Below the pieces are notes generated by a model. The model worked only from the letters and a program-made list of their open reading frames with translations. It made no database searches and was not told where the DNA came from. Below, piece after piece: positions 22,501 through 35,672 of a stretch of 64,000 nt of DNA. How positions within the stretch are numbered: the first letter of the stretch is position 1; each line of letters opens with the position of its first letter. The DNA comes from Thunnus maccoyii (taxonomy: Eukaryota > Chordata > Actinopteri > Scombriformes > Scombridae), in contig NC_056552.1 of NCBI RefSeq assembly GCF_910596095.1, positions 16,317,111-16,381,110 of the forward strand, in the 5' to 3' direction. Position numbers and translations under genes: made by a program.

Positions 22501-25500
22501 AAACATTGCAGCTTGAATTAATTCACTCAACCATATTTATTCTCACATTCACAAATTTTTGCTCCATCCATCCATATATAAAAAATGATTCATAGATAAT
22601 AGTAAGTGTGTTGTATAATATGGTGTTGTTTTGTACAAAGCTCTTGATTCAAAATGTGTGATGAATAAAACATGTGCTGTTCATTTTTTAAGAGTTGTGG
22701 TTGAGCTGATGTGATATCTCCTGTTTTTATCACCACATGGGTTCTAAATCTCTGCTTTTGGTTTGTGTTAAATGCTGCTGACAAACCGCTCTAAAAGGAT
22801 TGCTGTATTTTCACTCATTTGCAAATGTATTGAATGGTGACACCACCACCATCACCACAACAGACTCTAAACATTACAATGAAGAGGAGTTTAGACTTAC
22901 TGTGGTGCCTCTGTAGTCCCAGCAGGAAGCGGAATTGATCCCTGTTGATCTTCAGTCCAGCGAGGATGTCCTCCATCATCCACAGTTCTCTCTGGGCCTG
23001 AGACTGCTCCTGGTAAAAAAAAAGAGCAAAGTTTTTCTAATGAAATGTCCTCAGGCATGAGCCTTGACACTATGAACATATATCACAAGTACCTTAAACC
23101 TTAAACAAGTGTTTTTAAAATGATTGCGGACCTTTGGGGATCCTCACCCCCAAAGGTAATAGATGCAGTAAACTATGTTAACCAAGCTTATATATTGTTA
23201 AAAAAGCATCCAGTTTGTAGTTCTAACATACCTGTGGTATTCCAAAGTTACAGATGTGCTGAAGGTGTGAACGAATAACAGACAGTTCACTCTCCATTCT
23301 CTCATACTGACTCCAAACCCGCTCCATTTCCTACATAAAAATATAGAGACAGACTTATGAACAATCATTATCACAAAAATCATTATCAATATAGAAGACA
23401 CAAACGTAAGTATATCAACAAGCTAATTATTGTGTGTGTACATATCCATATCACTCCCGTAACATCTGCTGTTTGATGATTAATGTCATAAATATTACAT
23501 CAGTCACTAATTTGGGTTCACTGCCCCCTGACATCTTACACACCAACGATACGTCACACATTCTGGCCCGAATCGTGACTAGCTCTTCTTGGAGCAAAGC
23601 CTTCTGGGTCAATGCCTCTTCCTGGGCCTGGGGCCCATGGCTGCCCCACTCCTCCAACTGCAGTCTGGACACCTCTAATGCACACTGGACACTGTCCTGT
23701 AAAAGGACACTAGTAGCTCATTTTGAGAAGGACAACATGCAGCTATTTTTCAGAATACAGGTAATGTGCGTATTCATGTAATGGGTGCAGTACAGCACAG
23801 TAACCACTGAGTTTAGCCTACTGACCTTATCCATTTGTAGCTGGGCCAGTTCTCCAGACAGAGACTGTAGCAGCTTGTCACACCCACACAACCTTGTCAA
23901 CACAGCCTGAAGAGGGAAAATCAGACTGATGTCTACTCAGATAATAACAAAAACAATATTCAATAAAATTGTACTGAATACTCACATCTGCATCACTTTC
24001 AAGAGGTCTGATTGGTGGGGTTTCCCTCAGGTCTGACTTTGGGGCCTGAAAAGCATCCAGGTCATAATTGTTAAACAGCACTTTTTAAAAACAGTACCTT
24101 TTTTGATATTGCTTCTTCATGTCCCCCTGCCTTTGATATGTGATTGGAAATTTTATGAAATAATTTACTTTTTTTTTTTTTAACGAAATGTGTGTTCTCA
24201 CAACAGTTAATGCTTATTTTGGTTAATTTGTGTATATTACTGCTTCGATGCTTTAATGTTAGTGCTTGAATGGTAAGATTGAGCTTTTGTCTTTGAAAAG
24301 ATTACAGCACAAGCTTCAGCACTCTAGGTGAGACAAACACAGAGGCCACAGCCATGTATTATATGTTTGATCATGAATTTGTAAAAAATGTCATGTCAAG
24401 AGACATTTGTAATTCGGCAAACAGCAGCTTAATGTAATTACATGTAGCATAATCATGGCAGTACTCCTATAATCAGACAAAACACAGATATATACAGATT
24501 TTATGACTTTTTGGATATAATACAGCAATTAAACATAATAATAATAGTGAACAGAAAATGTGATTTATTAGTCACAAATAAAAATTGACAGCACAACAGA
24601 CATTAGTGACAGTACAGTACAGTGAAGTCAATGACACACAAATAACAGTACAGGACAATATGAAAAGGTACTGTTGCTCATACTGTTAGAAATTAGAGTC
24701 CCTTTGTTATAAGCCTGCATAGTTAGACAACGCCACAACAGAAACACAATTTCTTTAGGGCACATGACACAAATACAAACACCACAACACCACTGACAGT
24801 TGTAAAGTTGTACCACACAAGACGCCATAAAAACAGAGCGCAGCAGGACAGTCTGTACCATAGCTGGCGGTAGCACACAAACAGATAAATGGCTGCGGTG
24901 GTGGTGATGATGATGGTGGTGGTGTGGGGGGTGGGGAGCATGTGCAGCTCTCGATGACGGGGGCAAAGGGGGCAGTAATTCTGCATGTGCCCCCGTAGAG
25001 TAGCTCTGAAGGAAGAGAGAGCATGTAGATAATATCAAGTGAGAATAGCAGAGAAAACACAGTATTATACAAGATCTACTGTACAAATGTACAGGATAAG
25101 CAAAATCCATCTTCCTGGAGACTTCAATAATCTGTTTTAGTATTAATTTTTTATTAAACAGTGAGATAATTTTGCTTTAGATTTATTGTTCATACTATAA
25201 TCACCTTTCCTAAAGGTCTTCGTCCACCCGGGATATGATGGACAGAACCATATGTAGGTATAGGCTGTAAACAAAGAAAAAGTGAGGTGTGAGTGAGATT
25301 GTTTGTTGAAATGAAACTATTTTACAGCATAAGTAAGTTATAAATAACTGGCTGAAACCCTCAAATTTCCATTATTCATTAAATGGAAAAGTAGTATTTC
25401 TTATATGCCTACTGTACTATATGTAATAGAGATGATGTATAAATGATATATCTAATCTAATATGGTTTTTGTAGTAGTCCTCAGACCCCCAGGGGCAACC

Positions 25501-28101
25501 AAAAACCCAGGCACTTCATCTCATTTGGGTTTACATAATCTAATCGAAAATGTGTAATGAAATTTGCACCACTGAAGTACAATATCAACTTTGACAGGTC
25601 CTCAATCCTCTATCTTATAGTCCTGGTCTTGAAGAGAGACTCTGTGTCAAAATCTAGTTTTATGACTTTAATTGTTTTAGTTTATATTGTGGTCATTTGT
25701 TGTGTTTTTACCAAATTGAACAGAAAACTGAGGGCAAGGTAGTATTATTCCTTCATGGGAATAAGGTTGCAACCACAATTATTTTCATTATCAATATTTA
25801 TGACAATTGTTTTCTTTGATAATCAATTCATTGTTCAGTGTATAAAGTGTCAGAAAGTTAGTGTATTTAGATTACTTGTTTTGTCTGACCCAACAGTCAA
25901 AAATCCAAAGATGGTGAGTTTACTATCATGGAAAACTGGGAAAAATTAACATCTGAGAAGCAGATACCAGTGAAAATCAATTATCAGAATTGCTGCCAGT
26001 TAATTTTATGTGAATTGACTAATTGATTAATCATTACTCTTAATTAGAGTACAATCATGTACAGTGGGGGGCAATAGGGGCCTAACAACAAACTTTTGCC
26101 ACAGGGCCCCATAGGAGGTTAATCTGTCCATGAGCAACATATTTAATTGTGTTTTGGATAATTTTCAATACTCCAAATGTCCCTCCTTTAAAAAATACTA
26201 ATTTTACTAAGCTATTGATAAACTGAAAGACAAAAGTGAAGTCCTGACCTTGCTTATGTTTTGCCACCTTTCTGAGACTGGAGTATTAGGGGTGGATTTG
26301 TACTCGAGTTTAGGTGACGTAGATGTGTAGTTCAGGGTCTGTGGCACCATGAGTGGGTCATCCTGGGGTCGGATGTCAACCCTTCCCACTGGTGTGTGAG
26401 GTCGTGATCCCAGCTGCCCTCTCGAGGGCAAAGAACCTGTTCCCATGATGTCTGATTGTGTGGGTGATGTGTTTTGGCCAGAGATGTAGGGAAGAGAATC
26501 TTCTTCCTGGTTTGGACCACAAGCTCTTCTTCTGCTGAAATCGGGGGGGCTGGGTGTTCGGGGCAATGGGCTGCGTAAAAATGAGAGAAAGCAGAACAGA
26601 ATGTCAAAGATTTATTGGAATTGAATATGTGTTATTCACACACACAAACAGATGACTTGACAACCTGCTGTTCCTCTGACGCACAGTCCTCCTCCCTCTA
26701 TGCTCTGTGTGTGACATTCCCATTCTCCCACCAGTGAGCTGATTCGGTTCACTCAGAGTTCTGCTGACATGCCTAGGTTTTTGAGAGGGACCCTCTCCAT
26801 CAGAGGGGGATTTAGGGAAGTCCACCGATTCACTGCTGCCACCTAGCTGTGTGAAATCCTGATAACTCGAGCAACGCCTGAAAGGATCACAGATGCAGCA
26901 AAAAAAGGCTCATCCAGTTGCAACCATGACAATATTCGAATATTCACAATGAATAGTGCTCTGTACCTGTTCATGGAGCTGTCTGGCTCCATTGCAGCAG
27001 ACTGACTGAGGGCTCGGACCCAACCCAACATATCCTCCTGAGTGTCAGCACTGAAGAAATAAGAGCGCATTCCCTGGTGCACCACCTAGTTTTATAGAGA
27101 TTATCCATAACGTCACACTGCAATTATTCCCCTAATAAAGGTCATTGTTTTGTTTGCAAATGTACTATGGCCCAAGATAAGAATCATATGAGGTTAAACT
27201 GAAGTTACTGAAGAAACTAAGTTACCACAATACCCCAACCCTGACCCTAACCCCTAACCCTAATTCTAACCCTAACCCTAACCCTAACCCTAATTCTAAC
27301 CCTAACCCTAACCCTAACCCTAATTAGTATTATATGTAAGAGAAGAGTTATATACATTACATACATTTTGTGCATAAATATAGTCTGATAAGGGCACATG
27401 TTCCAATAATCACAAGGCTTAAATTAAATGAATAGCTAATTCAAAATACCTTGAAGGTGAACTTTCTGTTCTTGCATTCTCGTGGTGTGCAGAACAGGAT
27501 TTTATAGCTGGGGAGTGGGATGCTGCCCAGCACAGATTCTTCTCTACTGTCTAATGGGGTCAGAAAAGAAGTGAAGAAAATAAGAGATGCATTGTTGTTT
27601 ATTCAGAGCACATGAGAGAGTTTCATCCAGTGCAGGGCTACAAACTGTGGTTCCTACTGTACCTTTATAGTAAAACAAACAGTAGTTGGAGAGGACAAAC
27701 CATCTTCTCTTCCACAGTTTCAAACCAGAGCTATCCTGCAGAGGGAAGATTAATCAGCAGCTTTTTGATCAACTTGATCTACACGTAACGCTGTGAAAGA
27801 AAAACAACACTGACGTCTGGGACCTTACTTTTTTGTTGAGCCATCCTCTGATGACCACAGGACAGTTGGGGTCTCTCTTTGCAGCCTGACATCTTTTCCC
27901 AAATGCTTGCACCTTTCCATCACTTTCCTGTAACAGAAAAAGTTAATAATAATGTTACAGTCGGTTACATTTACATCCTGTATTACAAAATTTAACATAA
28001 AATATGACAAGAAAGCAAAATTAAAAACAAACCGTTTTGACAGGGAAGTAGGAAATGGTGGCCACACTGGATGCTTGGCTTACTCTGTCCTGGTCATCCA
28101 T
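17929..28101 (-). CDS. plekha4: PH-domain adaptor, PLEKHA family, best match PLEKHA4 (PEPP1), complete
   Basis: Human PLEKHA4 binds phosphoinositides at the plasma membrane and modulates Wnt/Dishevelled signalling through the CUL3-KLHL12 ligase. Coding exons, minus strand: 28101-28033, 27927-27829, 27735-27663, 27550-27450, 27085-26967, 26877-26665, 26570-26249, 25264-25205, 25005-24859, 24045-23986, 23906-23826, 23696-23544, 23330-23232, 23009-22901, 22143-22070, 21716-21612, 21521-21456 (least certain), 20615-20481, 20378-19971, 19796-19675, 19482-19373, 19169-17929. They sum to 3,966 nt (1,321 residues plus stop) with phases agreeing at every junction. The PH domain spans about residues 44-150 (VIRGWLNKK, LKLWKRRWFVLSNYCLFYYK). 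A proline/serine-rich part holds RPHTPVGRVDIRP; a coiled coil at about 422-568 includes LCGCDKLLQSL and RELWMMEDILAGL; MSEEEQIERMKRNQERM and MTPEQREAKLRRVERIRERV follow. No WW domain. Longer than human PLEKHA4 (about 780 residues), chiefly through the C-terminal exon. Family call is near certain; the paralogue rests on sequence and ppfia3 linkage. Confidence 0.85.
19485..19600. repeat. (GATA)n microsatellite at a plekha4 splice acceptor
   Basis: Some 25 or more GATA units with GGATA variants. On the gene's strand it is (TATC)n ending CTATCAG, which is the acceptor of the plekha4 exon at 19482. Confidence 0.9.
25768..26036. mobile_element. hAT-like MITE remnant, copy 2
   Basis: GTTGCAACCACAATTATTTT on the left and GACTAATTGATTAATCATTA on the right, with TATAAAGTGTCAGAAAGTTA inside. 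Same type as 8880-9130, in a plekha4 intron. Confidence 0.5.
27235..27324. repeat. Interstitial telomeric array (CCCTAA)n
   Basis: About 14 CCCTAA-type units with ATTCTAA and CCTGA variants, in the plekha4 intron between the exons at 27550-27450 and 27085-26967. The transcript carries it as UUAGGG. Confidence 0.95.
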
Positions 28102-31100
28102 TCTATGGTGGAAACAGAGAAATATTCATGTAGACTGTAGCTGAAAACAACTTTATAGATGCCAATTAAAAATGAGAAGAAGATGTGGGAAATGGAAGAT
28201 GAGACAGGGAAATAATCCCAAATAGCTACAAACATACACTTCGTCAGAAGTGTCACAGCTGGATGAAAATGTCACATCTGGACCACTGAAATATATACAG
28301 TATTTCCTGCTCAAAACGGTAGGACAGATACAAGAGCGTCTCTCCTGACTTATTAAAAATATTCATTCGTTCATACAAGTCTTTTTACATTGGTTGCCAC
28401 CAAACTAAAACTACTATAATTAGTAGCATTTTAATCACACAGATGTGTTTATAAAAAAGAAAGTAGCCATTCATTGAGGGTCATAATTAATTGATGGTAC
28501 TGCACACACACACATAAAAGTACATAAAACATCCAAACAGTAATGGATTTTTGAATAAAAACTAAATTAAATCAGGAAATTGGATGTTAAAAAGATCCAC
28601 ATTTACCATATCAGTTCAAAACAAACTCTGAGCAACCTAATGTCATGAAATTGCCAAAAAATGTGAAAACACATGACCAGTGCTGAACAACAACTCCCTC
28701 TATTGCCTCTAGTGCCTATTCATTTCAATGAACTAGTTGAGACTGGCTGGTCTGAGTGTGGCTAAGACATGAGGCCTTACCAATACAATCTGAACCAGAG
28801 TCTCTCTCTGTAGAAGCAGTCAGTTACTCCCATGAACAGCGCCCTGTAGCCTCCGAACACACATACGCCACATTCCCATTTGGCTGAGATTTTTTTCCAC
28901 GTCAACTGTTCATTCTCTCAGACTCGGTGTTGTGCTCTCCCACTTCCAGCGAAACTCTCCCACAATTCTATTCTGAGACATAACAGGCCGGTGTGCATCC
29001 CCACGATGAAACTGACAGGTGACAGCTGTGTCGCCGTGGTAGCAGGGAGGGGCCTGGGACTGTGTGAAAACCAATCTGGCAGCAGGGGAAGGGTTGGTAT
29101 GAGAGACAAGATTTGGAATGCGTCCCAAACTGCAGAACTGCAGCACAGACTGCTGAGGAAAGAAAACCCAAATAAAAGAGTGTGGAGCAAGGGAAGTAAA
29201 GTGGCATGTCGGAGACAAATGTGTAGGGAGGGGTGGGGTTCACTGTGTCAGAGGTTATCTCTTCAAACACGTGACCGCAAAGATTTATCAGCATATTTGG
29301 CTCTGTGCCTCAGGTCACAAGGTAGAATGTTTCTCGCACCTGCACACTGTACTACCCAGTATTCAATTATGATTTAATGAACTCTGCTTTTACTGCATGA
29401 TATGTTTATGGACACAGTTATACAATATTTTGGCATTTTACTCACAGTCAAGCCCCTCTTTTTTAGATGTGCATTACACATTTTTTGTGTGTGTTTTTTT
29501 TTATTGCTTTGCCCTGATATTGAAAACTGTGTTTATGAAATTAGATCTTGTCTGTCTTCTTAATTTTCTTATTCTTAGATTTTGAATAATAATATATAAA
29601 GTAACATTTTCTTTATGAACTTTTTATTACAAAAAAGATCTATTCCTGAAAAATAGATTTTATGCTGAACTATTATCTTTCTGTATTTTTATATACTACC
29701 AGTACAAGTACTACTTTATTTATTTACCCAAAAATAACACATTTACCTTAAAATTCCACTTAATGCCAAACCGCTGTACAGTATGTGTGTACATTACATT
29801 TTTTTAACATTACTTATGGTGTATATAAAATTTCTTTACAAATTCCTTGAATATAAAATATATTCTTTAAAAGTCTTCTTTATGCTAAACTTATTTATTT
29901 ATGTATTACTGTATATACACTCTTTGTACACTATGTGTCTATGCCTGTAATGTATTTGCAGTTTATATGTCCTATTATGAATATATGTGCATATGTTTTG
30001 TTTAATAATGTAATCACTTAAATTACAAACTCACTACTGAAAACAATTCATATTTAAGTTTTAAAACTGATTCTCAGCTACTTTATGTTACACCTGCTGT
30101 AACCTCCCCAGAAAGGCCTCTTATAGTGTAGTATATGCACTGTACACTTATTGTTGACCGTCTTGAAACAACAACCCAGATGAACATGAAGATAAAAATT
30201 CATGAGAAACATTTCACACTGAGCCTCCACAAGCACTCGTGGGTGACCCAGAGGTTTGACATGGTTAGCATCCACAATCTATGACAGTATCAAGCACGAT
30301 CCCCTACAAGTGAGTCACAGAGTAAATGCGAGAAAACAATCAAGTCTTTGTAGGAGATGAGAGCGGAGACCAACAACCTCGTAGCCGCTGGGGGTTACGT
30401 GGGTGTTGTGAAATATTTGGAAAATCTCCTTAATCAGCGGGGGTCACTTGCTCGGGGAGGAGAAGACTTAAAATGCTAAAGAGGGGTAGAGAGGAGGACA
30501 AATGGTGGGTCTGTGTACCACACAGAGTGCGCTTTGTGGCGCCCAAAGACTCCGGAGCATCATGTGAAGTTGGACACAGAGCATGTTGAATACATCAGCC
30601 CGGAAAATATCCTCCCTCTCCATCAACGAAAACATTTGCATGTCTCCTATTCTCATGACTTTTAATGTCAGCAAAATCATCACAATACGGTTGACCTTGA
30701 TAAGTAAAGTATTGACGTAAGCTACTGTCTCATACTAATTTCACTGGCTGAGAAGATTTCCTAATGAAGACATGGGATTGTTGTACAGCATATTTCATAT
30801 GGATACAGATAATAAAGTTGAGATTTAGGCGATATAAAAGTTGCTGCGTAAATACAGCTAGGATATCACAGCTTGGTCCCCCAGTAGAACTGTGAAATTT
30901 CAGCCAGAGATGATGCATCACATCAGCCACACTTCATCATAATACTGTTAACCTTGCATTCTTTCTATTGAATGTATAATAGGCTGGAAAATTACTTTAA
31001 ATTCATGAAATGAAAGAAAATAAAGTATAAATAAAGTAATATTGGAACACAAATATCTTTCTGTAAAATGGTGTTAAATTGCTCAAATAACAGTACAGTA

Positions 31101-34100
31101 TCCAGCTTTACATGAGAATAAATCATAATAAAGATGACATATTGCTGTACCTGACTAATTGTGCCCGCCTGCTGGCTGCTTCAAGCTCCATCACTTGGCA
31201 CGCTTCCTCACAGCATCTCCTCAAGCTTGGCTGCCCTCTTCCTGGCTTCCACAAGCTCCTGTTGCCCGAACAGTCACAACACTCTCCTGCTACACTCCGC
31301 TTCTCTCCTCGTATGTGTGAATCTCCCTCTCACTGTTTCTCACTTCTTCCCCCGCGTTGTGACTTCTAACAGCGGTGTTTGTCCGGTGATCTACCTACAT
31401 TGGCTGTTAACACTCAGTCCGCTTTTCTCTCCTCTAACAGTGCACTCTCTGTGAGCCCCTTCTTTCTTACTCCCCCCCCTCTCTTCTCTTCTTCAGTGTC
31501 CCTCCCTCTCTCCCTGCCCTTGACAGCCTCTCTGTCTTTTGCTGAGTGTGGGTTTGTGACTTAGGAATTTACAAAAAAAAAACAGCTGTTCTCTCATTCT
31601 TCTTCTCTGCCCTCTGCATGATTTGAATTTCATTTCTCAGCTATCTGGATCTAGCCCCATGGTGATGAGAGATTTGGATGCAAGCCCTGAATTTTAAGCT
31701 TTGATAAAGGCCGGACCATCCGAAGGAATTTGCTTTGACATGGGAGTGCAATGTTTAAATAACAGTAATAATAATCTAACATATGTGCTCAAAACATATA
31801 TTGAAGCTGAACCGTACCCATTGAACATGTGAGTGATGAGGCAAAATATAATTTTGAGTTAAAACAGCAGGAAAACAGTCCAAATTGGATCCAAAAAGAA
31901 AGGTTATTTATATAACATATATCTATTAAAAGTTACACTTAACTGAGAAATCTTTGGCAAACCTACAGTTTATTGTAAAGCACACACATAAAAGATATAG
32001 TCAAAATATTTAATGTAGCATTAACATGCCAGAGATAATTTCATTGTCATTCATCTTATAATACATCTGTCTAGACTTAAAGGTTTTCCACAGTTAAGCA
32101 AAAGCTCATATTGAGGAATACCAGCTGCACTGAGTCAGCGTCTTGTGGAGTTCTTCTTCAAATATTCCCACGATAGAAATGATGCACCTCTAATGCACTC
32201 AACTTGCTACAGTACACAAAAAAGATGGTGCTCAACTTATGCAGCTGTAAGAAAACAGGTGTACTGTGCTTTAATGTGAGAAAAGTAAGAGCATCTCTAG
32301 TCATGACCAATATCTATATAATAAAACTAGACAGAAAGAAAAGCACTTAAAGGAAAAGTGAAAGCTGATATTCAGCGGTGGGTCACTACAGCCCCAGGAG
32401 AGCTGACGTTATTGCCGTAACAAGAGGAAGATATTAAAAGCATTTTAAGTGCTATGATAACAACATGGAAGATAGGAGAAAAGTCAAGTCTAAAATTACT
32501 CTCACTGGACAGCAGCCTACGAGCCTGGCGGGCTGGTGGCACAATATTTAAATGTAAGTAGTGTGGGCGAAAAATGCCCATATCTGTGTCTAGAAATGGA
32601 GCCAAAGTTCAGTCAGGAAGACTATCTTTTGCATGCTCACGTGTGTAGTTTTATTTCTCAAAGAATCAGAGTCATTCCCATCCCTCACGCATGTTCTCTT
32701 ATTATTTCCTTGCTGTCATTGCCCAGGGGTCAACAATTCAGACGTCAGCTGTTCACATCAGCTGGTCACATCTAACTAATAGCATGGTGACACACCTTCA
32801 TTGTCAGCCTATCATCTTGCGGCTGTCTTTTAAAATATGTTTTCTCCCTCTTGTGTTTTCATGTTGCCGTCATGCGTGCCCCACCCCTCCACATCACCGC
32901 CCGGTCTTCACTGATTCGTCATTGCATCACTTCATCAACCTTATCAGCCTTATCAGTGTCAGAGAAGTCATTAGCCACCACCACCACCGGTGTCTGGACT
33001 CCATGGGGGTATTTATCTTGCTGCTGCTCAGGACTGATGGCCCTCAATTACAAAATCTCCCTCTAGAGTCTAAGTACCAAAGACTTTTGACAAGACTTAA
33101 TCATTAATATCATCTGTATAATTCTTTTTGTTTCATTCACTTGTTTTTCCTGATCTATTGTTTTCAATTCAACATCCAGCAACCTTGATACATACTGTAC
33201 TGTAAGCATATCACAAAACACTCATGCCATTGCTCAATACACAAATAGTAATCATGCCATCTTATAATTAGGACCTCACATGTCCAGGCCATTTGGGTTT
33301 GACCAGGAAGGCCGTGACCTCGGATGCTCAGGATGTCCAGTTCTCACAGGGGACAGATCAGTCTGCCTCCAGATATTTATGACCCCTCCCATTTAGCATA
33401 CTACACAATCAGCCCTGCTGACTGACAGCTGCTTGGCTACTTCTCATCTCCTGTTACTCACTTAACAACCTGTGGGGCGCTCTCACACAGGAAGCAGGAA
33501 CAGTGTTGTCAAGGCTCATGGGTAATGTAGTTCTTTTGAGGACTGACAAAATGTTGATAAATGACAGTTAGGTGGTGCCAGAGTGAGACACATTTTAAAA
33601 TGAGCCCATAATGCTGTCTCATAACAAGTCTGTCTGTTATATTCTCACAAAAATATACACTGATGATGAATGCAATGTTGATAATATAGCTGAACAAACC
33701 TAAATTAAGAACATATTGTCTAACAAAAAACAACTACAGTGTGGATTCTTATGTGAGGCAGAATTTATCAAAAAGTCAAAGATCTCTGTGTGAACAGTTA
33801 CGTTCAGGTACATTATTAGCTACAGACACAGGCAGGTTTACTAGTCTCCCTGAGGAGAAAATTCCCATTTTATGTTTTATTGTCCATTATATGATGATTT
33901 AAGGGCTACACTATTTAATAAAATTTTACGGATGAATCATGATAAGAAACTTTTGCTGTGTTTCAGGAAGGGAACCTTTTGTGTGGCTGGTTTTATTTAT
34001 AGTGAATGGTACAGAAGACAAAGTTCTTTGTTTGCAATGTAAAGTAAGAAGTTTTGTTCTTGTCTACATTTGACAAATGTTTCACCACTGCAACTGTATT

Positions 34101-34155
34101 TTGGTGTCTTGTAAGTCCATGTGGGCTGGACATGTGCATGTGCATGTGCATGACA

Positions 34156-34156
34156 C

Positions 34157-34199
<43 letters not shown>
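34156..34199. repeat. (CTAA)n microsatellite
   Basis: Eleven CTAA units, following four TGTGCA-type units. Confidence 0.9.
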
Positions 34200-35639
34200 G
34201 TATGTCACTTTCATCACATTTTCAAAATCAGCATTTGAAATCTTGAGTCAACAACATAGTTCAGGATTGATAAATTACAAGAAATACTGTATGATTGTGG
34301 TTAAAGAAAGTGGATACAAGTAATTAATTGTAATTATTTTGATACAGATATCACTTATTAGTCAGATTTGTCAAAAACATTATGCAAGACATGTGATGCA
34401 AGAGTAATGTGATATTATAGAAAGTCATTATATATGTAATATTTAATTTAACATCATCATCATTGGGTATAATAATGAGTATCATTCTGATCTGCCTACA
34501 TCCTGTAGTAAAATACCCATTCATCATGCTGTTTTATTGTGTTTCAAGTTCTATGAAGGTGAACACATTACGTATGAAAGTGATCAAATTAATTCCAACA
34601 TGCAATCCATATTGTGATGACTGTTTGCTGTACAACCAACAAGAAACCAGCAGGTGGAGCCCTTTAACAATTTTGTATGTCAAGTAAACTTTCTCCTGAT
34701 AGTTGTACCAGAAATTTTTAAAATAAACAATTATTTTATCAATGATGGTCAACATGCAGACACAAGTTTTAAATGCTTATTAGGCAACTAGATATTCAGA
34801 AAATCAGTGCAGCCAACAGATGACAGTGCCAACATGTCTGACTTGTAATGCATCATTTTTACAGAAGATGATACTGTTGTCTTCAGCAAGAGTTGTAACC
34901 AACTGTGGTTGTTTAGAAATGAACAACCCAGAGAGACAAATTTGCACAATAAGTATGTTAAGTATCACCATCCAGTCTACACGTATTAATGTTTTTATTG
35001 TCTTCATGGTTAAAGGCACAATCTGTGACCCACCGCCTGTAACATAGGAACCTGCTATTCCCCTTAAATATTTGCAGGTATTTACGAACAATAATTAACA
35101 CCACATGACTAAAGAACAGAATTTAATGTTTTTATATTCTGAATCATGATGAAGAGAAACAAACTGAAATTTATAGATAACATAAAAGCCGTGAATATTA
35201 GACATGAGAGAAAGTAGGAAAAGAGTAGAGAGCTTATAAACTAGACTCATGGGTGGAATATATTCTAAAAGATAACACATTTAGTAGAGTTTCCCATTAT
35301 GTTTTACTGAAATTGAGTTTCATAATTAGGTGCATTTTTGTTCAACTACTTATTTTATTGAGTAACTTATTTTTCAGTCAAGCGAGAATGATTTGATCAC
35401 ATATCAGTAATTCTATGGTTCTCTACTCTTTATACAATCAGCCTTGAAACTTTACTGGAATTTAAAAAACTGTTAAGCTTAAATAGACATTGACCCAGTA
35501 TAGCTGTGTCATGTACTGTAGTGTATGGATGACAAGAGCACCTCCTACACATGTCCTACACTACTACTGTATCTGTAATTACATGCAAACTGAACAGGGC
35601 AGCCAACATAGACAGCAAAGGTGAAGGAGGGTGTTGTGT

Positions 35640-35672
35640 GTTTATTTGTGTGTGTGTGTGTGTTTGTGTGTG
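35640..35672. repeat. (GT)n microsatellite
   Basis: GT dinucleotides with a few T-rich interruptions, followed by a GA-rich tract. Confidence 0.8.

Noticed and set aside
24628-25110. Cysteine-rich 160-codon frame, minus strand
   Set aside because: It is the His-run plekha4 exon read on into both flanking introns; only 24859-25005 fits the gene.
27235-27324. Chromosome end
   Set aside because: The telomere-like array is short and lies inside a gene with coding exons on both sides, so it is interstitial.
28880-29377. 165-codon open frame, plus strand
   Set aside because: No recognisable domain or codon pattern and no matching splice partners; it may overlap 5' flank of plekha4 and seems a chance frame.
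32691-33107. 138-codon open frame, plus strand
   Set aside because: Low-complexity, Ser/His/Leu-rich translation without motif; no promoter or splice support.
34138-34199. CRISPR-like direct repeats
   Set aside because: Simple short-period repeats without spacers, in a vertebrate genome.
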